64,000 nt of DNA from Nitrospirillum viridazoti (GTDB lineage: Bacteria > Pseudomonadota > Alphaproteobacteria > Azospirillales > Azospirillaceae), in assembly GCF_007827975.1 (NCBI RefSeq), contig NZ_VITT01000022.1; one strand, written 5' to 3'. The notes under the pieces are model-generated. The model searched no databases. It saw only the letters and a list, made by a program, of their open reading frames with translations, and was not told the origin of the DNA. This document shows positions 37,486 to 46,312 of this stretch, in pieces (positions within the stretch are counted from its first letter, which is position 1; the number at the start of each line of letters is the position of its first letter). The position numbers and the translations under genes were made by a program.

Positions 37486-38145
37486 CTAGACCTCACCCGT
37501 ATCCTGAACCACACCGGACAGGCGCGCCCGCAACGCGCGCCGGGCCCGGGCCAACAGCGACTCAACCGCCGAAACAGACAGGGACAGGATTTGCGCGGCG
37601 TCGGCGGCGCTGCGCTCCTCGTAATAGCAGAGCGTGACGGCCAACCGCTGCCGTTCCGGCAGCTCCGCCAAGGCCTGCGACACCAATTTGGCCGTCTGTT
37701 GCCGCGCCATCACATTCACCGCGGATGGCGTCGGGTCAGGCGGCTCCGGTATTCCGTCCAAGCCGGCGAAGGCGGGGCGCCGGCGCCGGTCCACACACAG
37801 ATTCACCACCACCCGGTGCAGCCAGGTGGAGAAGCGGGCGCGGCCGTCGGGGATCCAGTTCTTGGCCCCCGTCCACACCCGCAGCATCGCCTCCTGCACC
37901 ACCTCGTCAGCGTCGGCCGCGTTGCCCAGGACGCGCTGGGCCAGTTTCATGGCCTTGGGCGCGTGGCGGGCGGCCAGCAGGGCAAAGGCCTGCCGGTCCC
38001 CCTGGGCGATGCGGGCCAGCAGGGCGTCGTCACCCGGCTCCGGCCCCAGCCCCGTCAAGGTGCCGGCCGGGTTGCCCGCATACGGGGCGGCGGTGGAAGC
38101 CGCAGCCGTGCCCACGCGCGGCTGCGGCTGGACAGATTCGTCCAT
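37486..38145 (-). CDS. ECF-type RNA polymerase sigma factor
   Basis: A 219-residue sigma factor. Region 2 includes DRQAFALLAARHAPKAMKLAQRVLGN, ADADEVVQEAMLRVW and ARFSTWLHRVVVNLCVDRRRR. Region 4 includes LAELPERQRLAVTLCYYEERSAADAAQILSLSVSAVESLLARARRAL. The N-terminal 50 residues are low-complexity. ATG 38145 follows AGGGGA four bases upstream; the upstream ATG 38196 would add 17 residues. It heads a three-gene minus-strand operon with the putative anti-sigma and metal-sensor genes. Confidence 0.92.
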   Translation of the reverse strand: MDESVQPQPRVGTAAASTAAPYAGNPAGTLTGLGPEPGDDALLARIAQGDRQAFALLAARHAPKAMKLAQRVLGNAADADEVVQEAMLRVWTGAKNWIPDGRARFSTWLHRVVVNLCVDRRRRPAFAGLDGIPEPPDPTPSAVNVMARQQTAKLVSQALAELPERQRLAVTLCYYEERSAADAAQILSLSVSAVESLLARARRALRARLSGVVQDTGEV

Positions 38146-38592
38146 CAGTTCCCCTGAAGAGTGACCCGGGACGTCTATGTCGCGAAGAGCATACATGACC
38201 CCTTATACGGGCCATGGACAATGCCCTGTCGGCGAGGGTGCCGAATAAAATCTAGGCGGGCCGCAGACTGGATCCAAGGTTGGTGGCCGTAAAAGGTATG
38301 TCACGGGGGCGGTCCTGCCCCAAACCGCCACCCCCGCGACGCCCGGCCCCGCCAGCCCCGATTGGGCGGGACCATGCGGATGCGCGCCCCCGCACGCATC
38401 CCGGCGCCGCCCCCGACCTCCCGCGATTGCAGCCCCGCCCGCGGAACAGAGGTCGGGGGCGGATTTGCCCGTGACCCCGCCCGGATCGCTCAGCTACCAT
38501 CGCGCGCAATAATCACAAGGGTCGGCACCGACCGGCCCGGCAATCAAAGGGCCGGCGAAGACCAGCCCGTAAACGCGGTGGAGAGAGAACGT

Positions 38593-40878
38593 ATGGCTGA
38601 TACCGAGAAGCGCGTCACCGACGCCGAGGCCCTGCATCTGCATGCCAGCGGCCGTCCGGGCAAGCTGGAGATCACGCCGACCAAGCCCCTGACGACCCAG
38701 CGCGACCTGGCGCTGGCCTATTCGCCGGGTGTGGCGGTGCCGTGCTTGCGCATCCATGAGGACCCGGCCACGGCCTACGACTACACCGCCAAGGGCAACC
38801 TGGTGGCCGTCATTTCCAACGGCACCGCCGTGCTGGGCCTGGGTGACCTGGGGGCGCTGGCCTCCAAGCCGGTCATGGAAGGCAAGGCCGTCCTGTTCAA
38901 ACGCTTTGCCGACGTCGACGGCATCGACCTGGAGGTCGACACCCGCGACGTGGATGAATTCATCAATTCCGTGCGCTACCTGGGGCCCAGCTTCGGCGGC
39001 ATCAACCTGGAAGACATCAAGGCGCCCGACTGCTTCATCATCGAGCAGCGCCTGCGCGAACTGATGGACATCCCCGTCTTCCACGACGATCAGCACGGCA
39101 CCGCCATCATCGCCGCCGCCGGCCTGATCAACGCCCTGCACCTGACCGGCCGCAGCATGACCGACGCCCGCCTGGTGGTGAATGGCGCCGGTGCGGCCGC
39201 CATCGCCTGCGTGGAACTGATCAAGTCCATGGGCGTGCCGCATGAGAACGTGACCCTGTGCGACACCAAGGGCGTCGTCTACCAGGGCCGCCCCAACGGT
39301 ATGAACCAGTGGAAGTCGGCCCACGCCATCACCACCGACGCCCGCACCCTGGCCGAGGCGGTCAAGGGCGCCGACGTGTTCCTGGGCCTGTCGGTCAAGG
39401 GGGCCCTGACGGCCGAGATGGTGGCCACCATGGCGCCCAAGCCCATCATCTTCGCCATGGCCAACCCCGATCCGGAAATCACGCCGGAAGAGGTGAAGTC
39501 GGTGCGTGACGACGCCATCGTCGCCACCGGGCGGTCCGACTATCCCAACCAGGTGAACAACGTCCTGGGCTTCCCCTACATCTTCCGCGGCGCCCTGGAC
39601 GTGCGGGCCAGCACCATCAACGACGCCATGAAGATCGCCGCCGTCAACGCGCTGGCCGAGCTGGCGCGCGAGGACGTGCCGGATGAGGTGGACGCCGCCT
39701 ATTCCGGCCGGCGCCTGCGCTATGGCCCGGAATACATCATCCCCGTGCCCTTCGACCCGCGCCTGATCGTGAAGGTGCCGGCGGCCGTGGCCCAGGCGGC
39801 CATGGACACCGGCGTCGCCAAGCGCCCCATCACGGACATGGAAGCCTACGGCCGCGCCCTGCGCCTGCGCCTGGACCCCACGGCCGACAGCCTGCAGCAG
39901 ATCTTCGACAAGGTGAAGGCCAATCCCCGCCGCGTCGTCTTCGCCGAGGGTGAGGAGGAGCGGACGATCCGCGCCGCCCTGGCCTTCCGCTCCGCCGGCT
40001 ACGGCACGCCCATCCTGATCGGCCGCGAGAAGGTGGTGGCGGAACAGATGGCCGCCCTGGGCCTGCCCCAGGGCAGCGCCCCGCTGGAGGTGCGCAACGC
40101 CCGCTTGTACCAATCCACGGAAAACCAGCGCTACACCGACTTCCTGTACGCGCGCCTGCAGCGCAAGGGCATGCTGCACCGGGACTGCCAGCGCCTGGTG
40201 AACCAGCACCGCAACGTCTTCGCCGCCTGCATGGTGGCGCTGGGCGACGCCGACGCCGTGGTCACCGGCCTGACCCGCGACTTCTTCACCTCGTATGAGG
40301 AGATCGGCCACGTCATCGACCCGCGCGAGGGCGCGCCCGCCTTCGGCCTGTCGGTGCTGGCGCTGCGCAAGCAGACGGTGTTCATCGCCGACACCACGGT
40401 GCATGAGCGCCCGACAGCCCAGCAGCTGGTCTGCATCGCCGAGGGGGCGGCCCGCATGGCCCGCCAGATGGGGCATGAGCCCCGCGTGGCCTTCCTGTCC
40501 TTCTCCAACTTCGGCCAGCCGATGCGGGAGCGGGCGCAGCATGTGCGCGACGCCGTGGCCCTGATGGACCAGCGGGGCGCCGACTTCGAGTATGAGGGCG
40601 AGATGTCGGTGGACGTGGCCCTGGACCACGACCTGATGAAGCGCCTGTACCCGTTCAGCCGCCTGTCCGGCCCGGCCAACGTGCTGATCATGCCGGCGCT
40701 GCACACCGCCAACATCGGCGCCAAGCTGCTGCAGAAGATGGGCGGCGGCACGCTGATCGGCCCCCTGCTGATCAACCTGGAGAAGCCGGCGCAGATTGTG
40801 CAGATGGGCGCCACGTCCAACGAGTTGCTGACCGCCGCCGTCATGGCGGCCCACGACAGCCTGCACACCGCAGGCTGA
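38593..40878 (+). CDS. maeB: NADP-dependent malic enzyme with phosphotransacetylase-like domain
   Basis: Converts malate to pyruvate and CO2, supplying NADPH and gluconeogenic/anaplerotic balance. The 761-residue length matches the long MaeB form. The N-terminal malic-enzyme half has VPVFHDDQHGTAIIAAAG-like sequence (IPVFHDDQHGTA), NAD(P)-binding VVNGAGAAAIACVELIKSMG and AMANPDPEITPEE. The C-terminal half (from about residue 430) is a phosphate-acetyltransferase-like domain (RVVFAEGEEERTIRAAL, GPANVLIMPALHTANIGAKLLQ), which is regulatory in known MaeB. The start at 38593 follows GAGAGAGAACG and the conserved MADTEKR. Single-gene unit. Confidence 0.96.
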   Translation: MADTEKRVTDAEALHLHASGRPGKLEITPTKPLTTQRDLALAYSPGVAVPCLRIHEDPATAYDYTAKGNLVAVISNGTAVLGLGDLGALASKPVMEGKAVLFKRFADVDGIDLEVDTRDVDEFINSVRYLGPSFGGINLEDIKAPDCFIIEQRLRELMDIPVFHDDQHGTAIIAAAGLINALHLTGRSMTDARLVVNGAGAAAIACVELIKSMGVPHENVTLCDTKGVVYQGRPNGMNQWKSAHAITTDARTLAEAVKGADVFLGLSVKGALTAEMVATMAPKPIIFAMANPDPEITPEEVKSVRDDAIVATGRSDYPNQVNNVLGFPYIFRGALDVRASTINDAMKIAAVNALAELAREDVPDEVDAAYSGRRLRYGPEYIIPVPFDPRLIVKVPAAVAQAAMDTGVAKRPITDMEAYGRALRLRLDPTADSLQQIFDKVKANPRRVVFAEGEEERTIRAALAFRSAGYGTPILIGREKVVAEQMAALGLPQGSAPLEVRNARLYQSTENQRYTDFLYARLQRKGMLHRDCQRLVNQHRNVFAACMVALGDADAVVTGLTRDFFTSYEEIGHVIDPREGAPAFGLSVLALRKQTVFIADTTVHERPTAQQLVCIAEGAARMARQMGHEPRVAFLSFSNFGQPMRERAQHVRDAVALMDQRGADFEYEGEMSVDVALDHDLMKRLYPFSRLSGPANVLIMPALHTANIGAKLLQKMGGGTLIGPLLINLEKPAQIVQMGATSNELLTAAVMAAHDSLHTAG

Positions 40879-40953
40879 TTGCGGCTGACGGAACGGAAAA
40901 AGCGTATCCAGTATACATGCGCCGCTGGCCACGGCCGGCGACGGGGCTTAAGT

Positions 40954-41003
40954 AAAAAAGGGCCATGGCCGGCGGGGGAGTTCCCGATGGCCATGGCCTT
41001 TTC
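40954..41003. terminator. Intrinsic terminator of maeB
   Basis: AAAAAAGGGCCATGGCC...GGCCATGGCCTTTTCTT: an 11-12 bp stem flanked by A- and T-runs, about 75 bases after the maeB stop. Confidence 0.88.
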
Positions 41004-41114
41004 TTATGAAGCGGGATGGCTCCACGGCCAGTCCCGGGATTAAACTTCCATGACGTGGGTTCCCCGCGCCATTCCTGCGCTATGTTCGGTGCAATGAACG
41101 GGAAGGCGCACTTT

Positions 41115-41140
41115 TGACCTGGCCTGTTTTGGCCGGGTCA
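41115..41140 (+). promoter_or_regulatory. Hairpin in the phoR leader
   Basis: TGACCTGGCC-TGTTTT-GGCCGGGTCA, 10 paired bases with one G-T pair, 28 bases upstream of the phoR start. Possible operator or leader hairpin. Confidence 0.35.
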
Positions 41141-41168
41141 TGGGAATCAGCATGGGTGGGTTTGGGAG

Positions 41169-42677
41169 ATGAGTCGTTTGGAAACGCGCCCCGATCGTTT
41201 TGTCGCCATCGCCGTGCTGATGCTGGCGCCAACGGCGGCGCTGCTGGGCGCACTGGTGATCGCCGGGCGGCTCAACATCCTGCTGGCGGTGGCGGCCTTC
41301 GCCCTGGTGGCTGCCGTCACCGCCGTCGCGCGCCACCTGGTGCTGCGCGACAGCCGGCTGATTGCCGCCTACCTGGACCAGGTGCGGGACCGCCGTACGC
41401 CCCTGCCCCCGCCCCAGGCGCGCACCCTGACCGGCGCCGCCCTGCTGGAGGACATCGCCCAGCTGCACCAGAACTGGCTGCGCCACCGGGAGGAGATCGA
41501 GCATCGCCTGGCCGCCGACGAGGCGGTGGTGGAGGCGCTGCATGACCCGCTGATGCTGGTGGACGACAAGCGCAAGGTGGGCCGCGCCAACAGCGCCGCC
41601 CGCGCCCTGTTCGGCGACCGCATGCTGAACCGCGACCTGGCGGTCAGCGTGCGCAACCCCGATGTCCTGGCCGCGGTGGACGCCGTGCTGGCCGGCGGCG
41701 ACAGCCGGCGGGTTGAATTCACCCTGCCCCTGCCGGTGGAGCGCGTGCTGGAGGTGCGGGTGACGCCCTTCCGCCCGGCGGCGGAGGACGGCGCCCCACA
41801 GCATGAGATCACCGCCATCGTCACCCTGCACGACATCACCGCCATCAAGCGGTCGGAACAGATGCGGGCCGACTTCGTGGCCAACGCCAGCCATGAGCTG
41901 CGCACGCCGCTGTCCACCCTGGTTGGCTTCATCGAGACGCTGCGCGGCCCCGCCCGCGACGATGCCGACGCGCGCGACCGCTTCCTGGCCATCATGCAGG
42001 AGCAGGCCGGCCGCATGTCGCGCCTGGTGATGGATCTCCTGTCCCTGTCGCGCATCGAGCTGGATGAGCACACCCATCCGACCGGCGAGACCAATGTCGC
42101 CCAGCTGGTGCAAAGCGTGGTCGCCATGCTGGAGCTGAAGGCGGCGGCGCGCAAGATCACCATCCGCGTCCAGGGGGGCGAGGATCTGCCACGCGTGCAG
42201 GGGGATGAGGACCAGCTGACCCAGGTGTTCCAGAACCTGATCGACAACGCCATCAAGTACGGGCGCGAGCAGACCGACGTGGTGGTGTCGCTGGAACGGG
42301 CGGAGGCGCCGCCGGCGCCGGGCGCCACCGGCATCCGCGCCCGTCAGGCGCCGCAAAAGGTGGCCGGCATCAAGGTGTCGGTGACCGACAAGGGCGAGGG
42401 TATCGCCCGCACCCATCTGCCCCGCCTGACCGAACGCTTCTACCGCGTGGACGCCGCCCGCAGCCGCGCCTTGGGCGGCACCGGCCTGGGTCTGGCCATC
42501 GTGAAGCACATCGTGAACCGCCACCGCGGCCGCCTGACCATCGACAGCGAGGTGGGCAAGGGCAGCACCTTCACCGTGCACCTGCCCGGCGTGGAAAAGG
42601 CGGCGGAGAAGGCCGAAAAACCCGTACCCCAATCTGCCCCGAATCTGTCACAGGAAGGCGGCCGGGGCGCCGCCTGA
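41169..42677 (+). CDS. phoR: Phosphate-regulon sensor histidine kinase PhoR
   Basis: A 502-residue inner-membrane kinase that phosphorylates PhoB under phosphate limitation. Two transmembrane helices are at about 11-33 and 36-57, with almost no periplasmic loop, as in PhoR. A PAS domain spans about 115-225 (EALHDPLMLVDDKRKVGRAN). HisKA has the acceptor His242 in VANASHELRTPLSTLVG, and the HATPase has NLIDNAIKYG, DKGEGI and GGTGLGLAIVKHIVNRH. It is followed by phoU and phoB, which fixes the identification over other EnvZ-like kinases. Confidence 0.95.
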   Translation: MSRLETRPDRFVAIAVLMLAPTAALLGALVIAGRLNILLAVAAFALVAAVTAVARHLVLRDSRLIAAYLDQVRDRRTPLPPPQARTLTGAALLEDIAQLHQNWLRHREEIEHRLAADEAVVEALHDPLMLVDDKRKVGRANSAARALFGDRMLNRDLAVSVRNPDVLAAVDAVLAGGDSRRVEFTLPLPVERVLEVRVTPFRPAAEDGAPQHEITAIVTLHDITAIKRSEQMRADFVANASHELRTPLSTLVGFIETLRGPARDDADARDRFLAIMQEQAGRMSRLVMDLLSLSRIELDEHTHPTGETNVAQLVQSVVAMLELKAAARKITIRVQGGEDLPRVQGDEDQLTQVFQNLIDNAIKYGREQTDVVVSLERAEAPPAPGATGIRARQAPQKVAGIKVSVTDKGEGIARTHLPRLTERFYRVDAARSRALGGTGLGLAIVKHIVNRHRGRLTIDSEVGKGSTFTVHLPGVEKAAEKAEKPVPQSAPNLSQEGGRGAA

Positions 42678-42787
42678 GGGTGGGCCGGCGCTGGCCATGC
42701 CCGTGGCAGCGCTACCGCCGTATGAGATAAGCCACTGAGGCAGCGCGGCTTTCAGGGAATGGCCTGGCCGGGCGCACCGTCATAAAA

Positions 42788-42805
42788 CTGTCGCTTATCT
42801 GTAGC
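42788..42805 (+). promoter_or_regulatory. Pho box upstream of phoU
   Basis: CTGTCGC-TTAT-CTGTAGC is a direct repeat with 11-base periodicity and an A/T-rich spacer, close to the PhoB-binding consensus CTGTCAT-N4-CTGTCAT. It lies 112 bases before the phoU start codon, so PhoB probably controls phoU-phoB from here. Confidence 0.72.
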
Positions 42806-42809
42806 AATT

Positions 42810-42831
42810 CCATAGCGACCTATCGCTATGG
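42810..42831. promoter_or_regulatory. Perfect 9-bp inverted repeat next to the Pho box
   Basis: CCATAGCGA-CCTA-TCGCTATGG, four bases downstream of the Pho box. It could be a second operator in the phoU promoter or a leader hairpin. Confidence 0.55.
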
Positions 42832-42917
42832 TCCACCCTGCCCGACCGGCGATGTGTCCCGCCGGCCGCCGTTTTTCATGCCCCGGCCAGGACCGCCGGG
42901 GGTGGGGTGGTAAGAAA

Positions 42918-43682
42918 ATGCCGGCCGAGCATACGGTTAAGTCGTTCGAGCAGCAGTTGCAGCGCCTGTCCAACCTGATCACCCAGATGGGTGGCGTGGC
43001 CGAGGCTCAGGTGGACGGCGCCGTCCAGGCGGTGGTGCGCCGCGACGTGGACCTGGCCGCCCGGGTGATGCAGGCCGACCATCAGCTGGACGATTATGAA
43101 CGCGGCATCGAGCAGGAGGCCGTGCGCATGCTGGCCCTGCGCCAGCCCGTGGGCAGCGACCTGCGCGAAATCCTGGCCGCCCTGAAGATTTCCGCCGACC
43201 TGGAACGCACCGGCGACTATGCCGCCAACATCGCCAAGCGCAGCATGGCGCTGGCCAAACTGCCCTCCGTGCGGCCCGTCAGCGCCATCCCGCGCATGGG
43301 CAAGCTGGTGGAAAGCATGCTGAAGGACGTGCTGGACGCCTATATCGATCGCGACGTGGGCAAGGCCATCGACGCCTGGAACCGGGATGAAGAGCTGGAC
43401 GACCTGTACACCAGCCTGTTCCGCGAGGTCCTGACCTATATGATGGAAGACCCGCGCAACATCACCCCTTGCACCCACCTGCTGTTCATCGCCAAGAATC
43501 TGGAGCGGGCGGGCGACCACGCGACCAACATCGCGGAGACCATCCACTTCCTGGTTCTGGGCCAGACGCTGACCTCCGACCGGCCCAAGCATGACCAGTC
43601 CAGCTTCCTCGTCGGCCCCACGGCCGATGTCGATCTGCACGGCAGCGGCCTGCACGGCGCCGACGCCGTGGACGATCTGTGA
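42918..43682 (+). CDS. phoU: Phosphate signalling protein PhoU
   Basis: A 254-residue two-bundle PhoU with metal-site motifs ADLERTGDYAANIAKRSM and KNLERAGDHATNIAETIHF. It modulates PhoR activity and Pst transport. Position between phoR and phoB identifies this as the regulon PhoU, in contrast to the solitary paralogue at 25310. The C-terminal tail is longer than usual and rich in Asp/His (DVDLHGSGLHGADAVDDL). A Pho box and an inverted repeat precede it. The start at 42918 is set by MPAEHTVKSFEQQLQRL. Confidence 0.95.
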   Translation: MPAEHTVKSFEQQLQRLSNLITQMGGVAEAQVDGAVQAVVRRDVDLAARVMQADHQLDDYERGIEQEAVRMLALRQPVGSDLREILAALKISADLERTGDYAANIAKRSMALAKLPSVRPVSAIPRMGKLVESMLKDVLDAYIDRDVGKAIDAWNRDEELDDLYTSLFREVLTYMMEDPRNITPCTHLLFIAKNLERAGDHATNIAETIHFLVLGQTLTSDRPKHDQSSFLVGPTADVDLHGSGLHGADAVDDL

Positions 43683-43776
43683 ACCCTTTCCCGGGCGCCT
43701 TCCACGCCCGGGCCTGTAAACGATTAGAGTCGCCACCGCTTACCCGACCCCGGACAGCCAGTTTTAGGGACACCCC

Positions 43777-44481
43777 ATGAACGCCTCGTTGAAGCCCTTG
43801 GTTCTGATCGTCGAGGACGAGGCCGACCTCGTCACGCTGCTGAGCTACAACCTGGAGAAGGAAGGCTTCCGGGTGCTGACCGCCGGCGACGGCGAGGAAG
43901 CGCTGCTACTGGCCGACGAGCAGGCGCCGCACCTGGTGCTGCTGGACTGGATGCTGCCGCTGATGAGCGGGCTGGAGGTCTGCCGCCAGATGCGCCGCAA
44001 CCCCAAGACCCGCGAAATCCCCATCATCATGCTGACCGCCCGGGGTGAGGAGGCGGACAAGGTGCGCGGCCTGAACTCCGGCGCCGACGACTACATCTCC
44101 AAGCCCTTCAGCCCGACCGAGCTGGTGGCCCGCATCCGCGCCGTGCTGCGCCGGGCCGTGCCCTCGCTGGCCGAGGAATTGCTGCGCTACGGCGACATCA
44201 GCATGGACCTGGCGGCCCACCGCGTGCGCCGCAACAGCCGCGACATCCACCTGGGCCCGACCGAGTTCCGCCTGCTGCGCCACTTCATGCAGCACCCGGG
44301 CCGCGTGTTCTCGCGGGAGCAGTTGCTGGACATCGTCTGGGGCCACGACGTCTATGTCGAGCCCCGCACCGTCGACGTGCACATCCGCCGCCTGCGCAAG
44401 GCCCTGAACGAGGACACCGAGCTGGACATGATCCGCACCGTGCGCTCGGCCGGCTACGCCCTGGACATGAAGTCGGCTTGA
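43777..44481 (+). CDS. phoB: Phosphate-regulon response regulator PhoB
   Basis: A 234-residue OmpR-family regulator. The receiver domain has the acidic pocket EDEAD, phospho-acceptor Asp57 in LLDWMLPLMSG, the switch Thr in IIMLTARGEE and Lys in SKPFSPTELVARI. The DNA-binding winged helix is RLLRHFMQHPGRVFSREQLLDIVWGHDVYVEPRTVDVHIRRLRKAL (interrupted here for length), which activates Pho-box promoters. It follows phoU by 94 bases with no other gene between. Confidence 0.97.
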   Translation: MNASLKPLVLIVEDEADLVTLLSYNLEKEGFRVLTAGDGEEALLLADEQAPHLVLLDWMLPLMSGLEVCRQMRRNPKTREIPIIMLTARGEEADKVRGLNSGADDYISKPFSPTELVARIRAVLRRAVPSLAEELLRYGDISMDLAAHRVRRNSRDIHLGPTEFRLLRHFMQHPGRVFSREQLLDIVWGHDVYVEPRTVDVHIRRLRKALNEDTELDMIRTVRSAGYALDMKSA

Positions 44482-44492
44482 TAGTTCCATAT

Positions 44493-44523
44493 CGGCGGCA
44501 CAAGGGGAAACCTCGTGCCGCCG
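44493..44523. terminator. Hairpin after phoB
   Basis: CGGCGGCAC / GTGCCGCCG, 9 bp with a 13-base loop, 11 bases after the phoB stop and before the stop of a convergent gene. It resembles the head hairpin of the dispersed repeat family, without the rest of the element. Confidence 0.6.
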
Positions 44524-44537
44524 GTTGGCCCCCGCAT

Positions 44538-44924
44538 TCAGGCGGCGAGGGCGGCCGCCGCCAGGTTCGCGGCCTCATCCTCCGTGGCGGCCACCTCCAT
44601 CGCCACGCCGAAGGCCTTGACCGCGATGACGGCCTGGGCCTTGAAGGCGGCACGACGCGCCGCGTTCGGCTCCACCGCGATCACCGCCCGGCATAACGCC
44701 GCCAAAACATCGCGGTTGCGCTTCAGCCATAGGCCGCGCAGGCGCCGGTCTTCATGCGCCTCCCCCTCCGGCGGATCGCGCATGATGATGACGAAGGGCA
44801 GGCCCCGTTCCAGCAGGGCATCCATCTCCCGTTCCCATTGCACCGCATAGCCCGGCCGGGTGGTACCGGGGCGGGTCGTCACCACGGGAAAGCGGCTGAG
44901 ATCGTGTATCTCGAACAGGCTCAT
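44538..44924 (-). CDS. Conserved-looking small protein paired with a FAD monooxygenase
   Basis: A 128-residue soluble protein, family not named. A core with alternating strands and helices is visible (FPVVTTRPGTTRPGYAVQWEREMDALLERGLPFVIIMR, then LRGLWLKRNRDVLAALCRAVIAVEP). That pattern recalls STAS/SpoIIAA-like folds, but this is impression only. A good AAGGAG lies nine bases before ATG 44924. The gene starts 12 bases after the monooxygenase stop on the same strand, so the two form an operon. Confidence 0.75.
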   Translation of the reverse strand: MSLFEIHDLSRFPVVTTRPGTTRPGYAVQWEREMDALLERGLPFVIIMRDPPEGEAHEDRRLRGLWLKRNRDVLAALCRAVIAVEPNAARRAAFKAQAVIAVKAFGVAMEVAATEDEAANLAAAALAA

Positions 44925-44936
44925 CCTCAATCTCCT

Positions 44937-46172
44937 TCAAAACACATCCGCGAATAAAGCCGCGGCGCCCACCTCTGAAAGGTGGATGGCGCGCGCCGCC
45001 CGCACGCGCATCTCAACCTCGTACTCTCGCGCCGCTGCGGTTGGGGACGAGGTGGTGGACAGGCTGTCCGCCAGCACGACGGCGTCCCGCAGGGCGGTGT
45101 TGGCGCCCAGACCGCCGGCCGGGCTCATGGCGTGAATGGAATCGCCGAGGAAGGTCACAGCCGCTGGCGTCCAGTGGGGCCAAGTCCGGGCAAGGCGTGC
45201 GCTGCGCACCGGCAGCAATGCCAGGCCATCGGGATCGGCGTGCCGGAACAGGCCGCGCAGGCTGGGATGCCAGTCGCGCGCCAGATGCCGTGCCACCGCC
45301 GCCGGCGCTGCCTCCGGCAGGCCCCCCATCAGCCGCGTGCGCGGACCAATCAAGGCCCAGTAGAGATAGTCGGCCACGGGAGTGAGCCCGGTCGGAACGC
45401 CATCCGAGTCACAGGCCACGGGGGCGAACAGCATGGGCTCGATGATACCGGCGTAGCCGTCGGCGAAGACCACGCTGGTGCCGGCACAGAGGTCGTCGCC
45501 CACCACCGCCCGCACCTGGGGCGACAGAGTGGTGCGGCCGTAGAGACAGACGGCCCCCACGTCCAGCGGCTCCGCCTGGGGGATCAACTGCCGGCGCACG
45601 GCAGAGTTGACACCGTCGGCGGCCACCACCAGGCCGGCGCGCACAGTGGTGCCGTCGGCGAAGGCGACGTGAGCGCGGCCGTCGGCGCCCACGGCCAAAC
45701 CTTGAAAGGCGGTGCCGAAGCGCACCCGGTCCCCGATGCCCGAGAGCAGAATTTCCCGCAACGTCTGGCGATGGACACAGAGGTCCCCCGCCGCCTCGCG
45801 GCGGATCGCGCCATCCCGGCTTTGCGCATCGGCGGCCGCGCTCCACACCGCCGGCGCCCGGCCGGTCACCGGCGCCAGCTGGCCGTCCAGGAAGCGGCTG
45901 CGCGGGGCGGGCACGGCGCAGGCGCGCCGGAATAGCCCGTACAGCGGTGGGGGCAGGCACCGGGCCAGGGCATCGGCGCCGTCCGCGTCGATGCGCAGGC
46001 GATAGCCCTGGGACCGGCTGTCCAGGGCCACATCCCGCTCGTACACCATGCACTCGATACCGGCGCGCGTCAGCGCCTGCGCCAGGCACAGGCCGCCCAG
46101 GCCCGCCCCGATGATCGCCACCCGCGTTTCGTCCATCTTGTCCATCATCTCTGCCATCATCTCTGCCGCCAT
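44937..46172 (-). CDS. FAD-dependent monooxygenase (PHBH/UbiH-like fold)
   Basis: A 411-residue flavoprotein hydroxylase. The dinucleotide motif is VAIIGAGLGGLCLAQALTRAG, the mid-protein DG motif region is GLVVAADGVNSAVRRQLI and the FAD-ribityl GD motif is VTFLGDSIHAMSPAGGLGANTALRDA. Such enzymes hydroxylate aromatic or polyketide substrates with NAD(P)H and oxygen; the substrate is unknown. Several in-frame ATGs (46172, 46157, 46148, 46145, 46136) precede the core, so the N-terminus is uncertain. Divergent from an AraC regulator, likely its controller. Confidence 0.9.
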   Translation of the reverse strand: MAAEMMAEMMDKMDETRVAIIGAGLGGLCLAQALTRAGIECMVYERDVALDSRSQGYRLRIDADGADALARCLPPPLYGLFRRACAVPAPRSRFLDGQLAPVTGRAPAVWSAAADAQSRDGAIRREAAGDLCVHRQTLREILLSGIGDRVRFGTAFQGLAVGADGRAHVAFADGTTVRAGLVVAADGVNSAVRRQLIPQAEPLDVGAVCLYGRTTLSPQVRAVVGDDLCAGTSVVFADGYAGIIEPMLFAPVACDSDGVPTGLTPVADYLYWALIGPRTRLMGGLPEAAPAAVARHLARDWHPSLRGLFRHADPDGLALLPVRSARLARTWPHWTPAAVTFLGDSIHAMSPAGGLGANTALRDAVVLADSLSTTSSPTAAAREYEVEMRVRAARAIHLSEVGAAALFADVF

Positions 46173-46212
46173 CGCCGGCAAACCCTGGGCTGGAACTTTC
46201 CACTGGCGATTC

Positions 46213-46243
46213 GATAACGCGGAACACGGCAAGCTTGATAACG
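46213..46243. promoter_or_regulatory. Direct repeats between the monooxygenase and AraC genes
   Basis: GATAACG occurs at 46213-46219 and 46237-46243, 24 bases apart start to start, in related contexts (TTCGATAACG and CTTGATAACG). Tandem sites of this kind are typical for AraC-family binding; assignment is inference. Confidence 0.4.
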
Positions 46244-46312
46244 ACAGTCGGACGAAAAATAATGCGAAACGGCCAAACCGTTCGCCAGCCGCCAGCCACC
46301 CGAGGAAAGCCC

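Noticed and set aside
44493..44523. Ninth copy of the dispersed repeat
   Set aside because: Only the GGCGGCAC/GTGCCGCC head hairpin matches; middle and tail modules are absent, so it is listed as a terminator-like hairpin.
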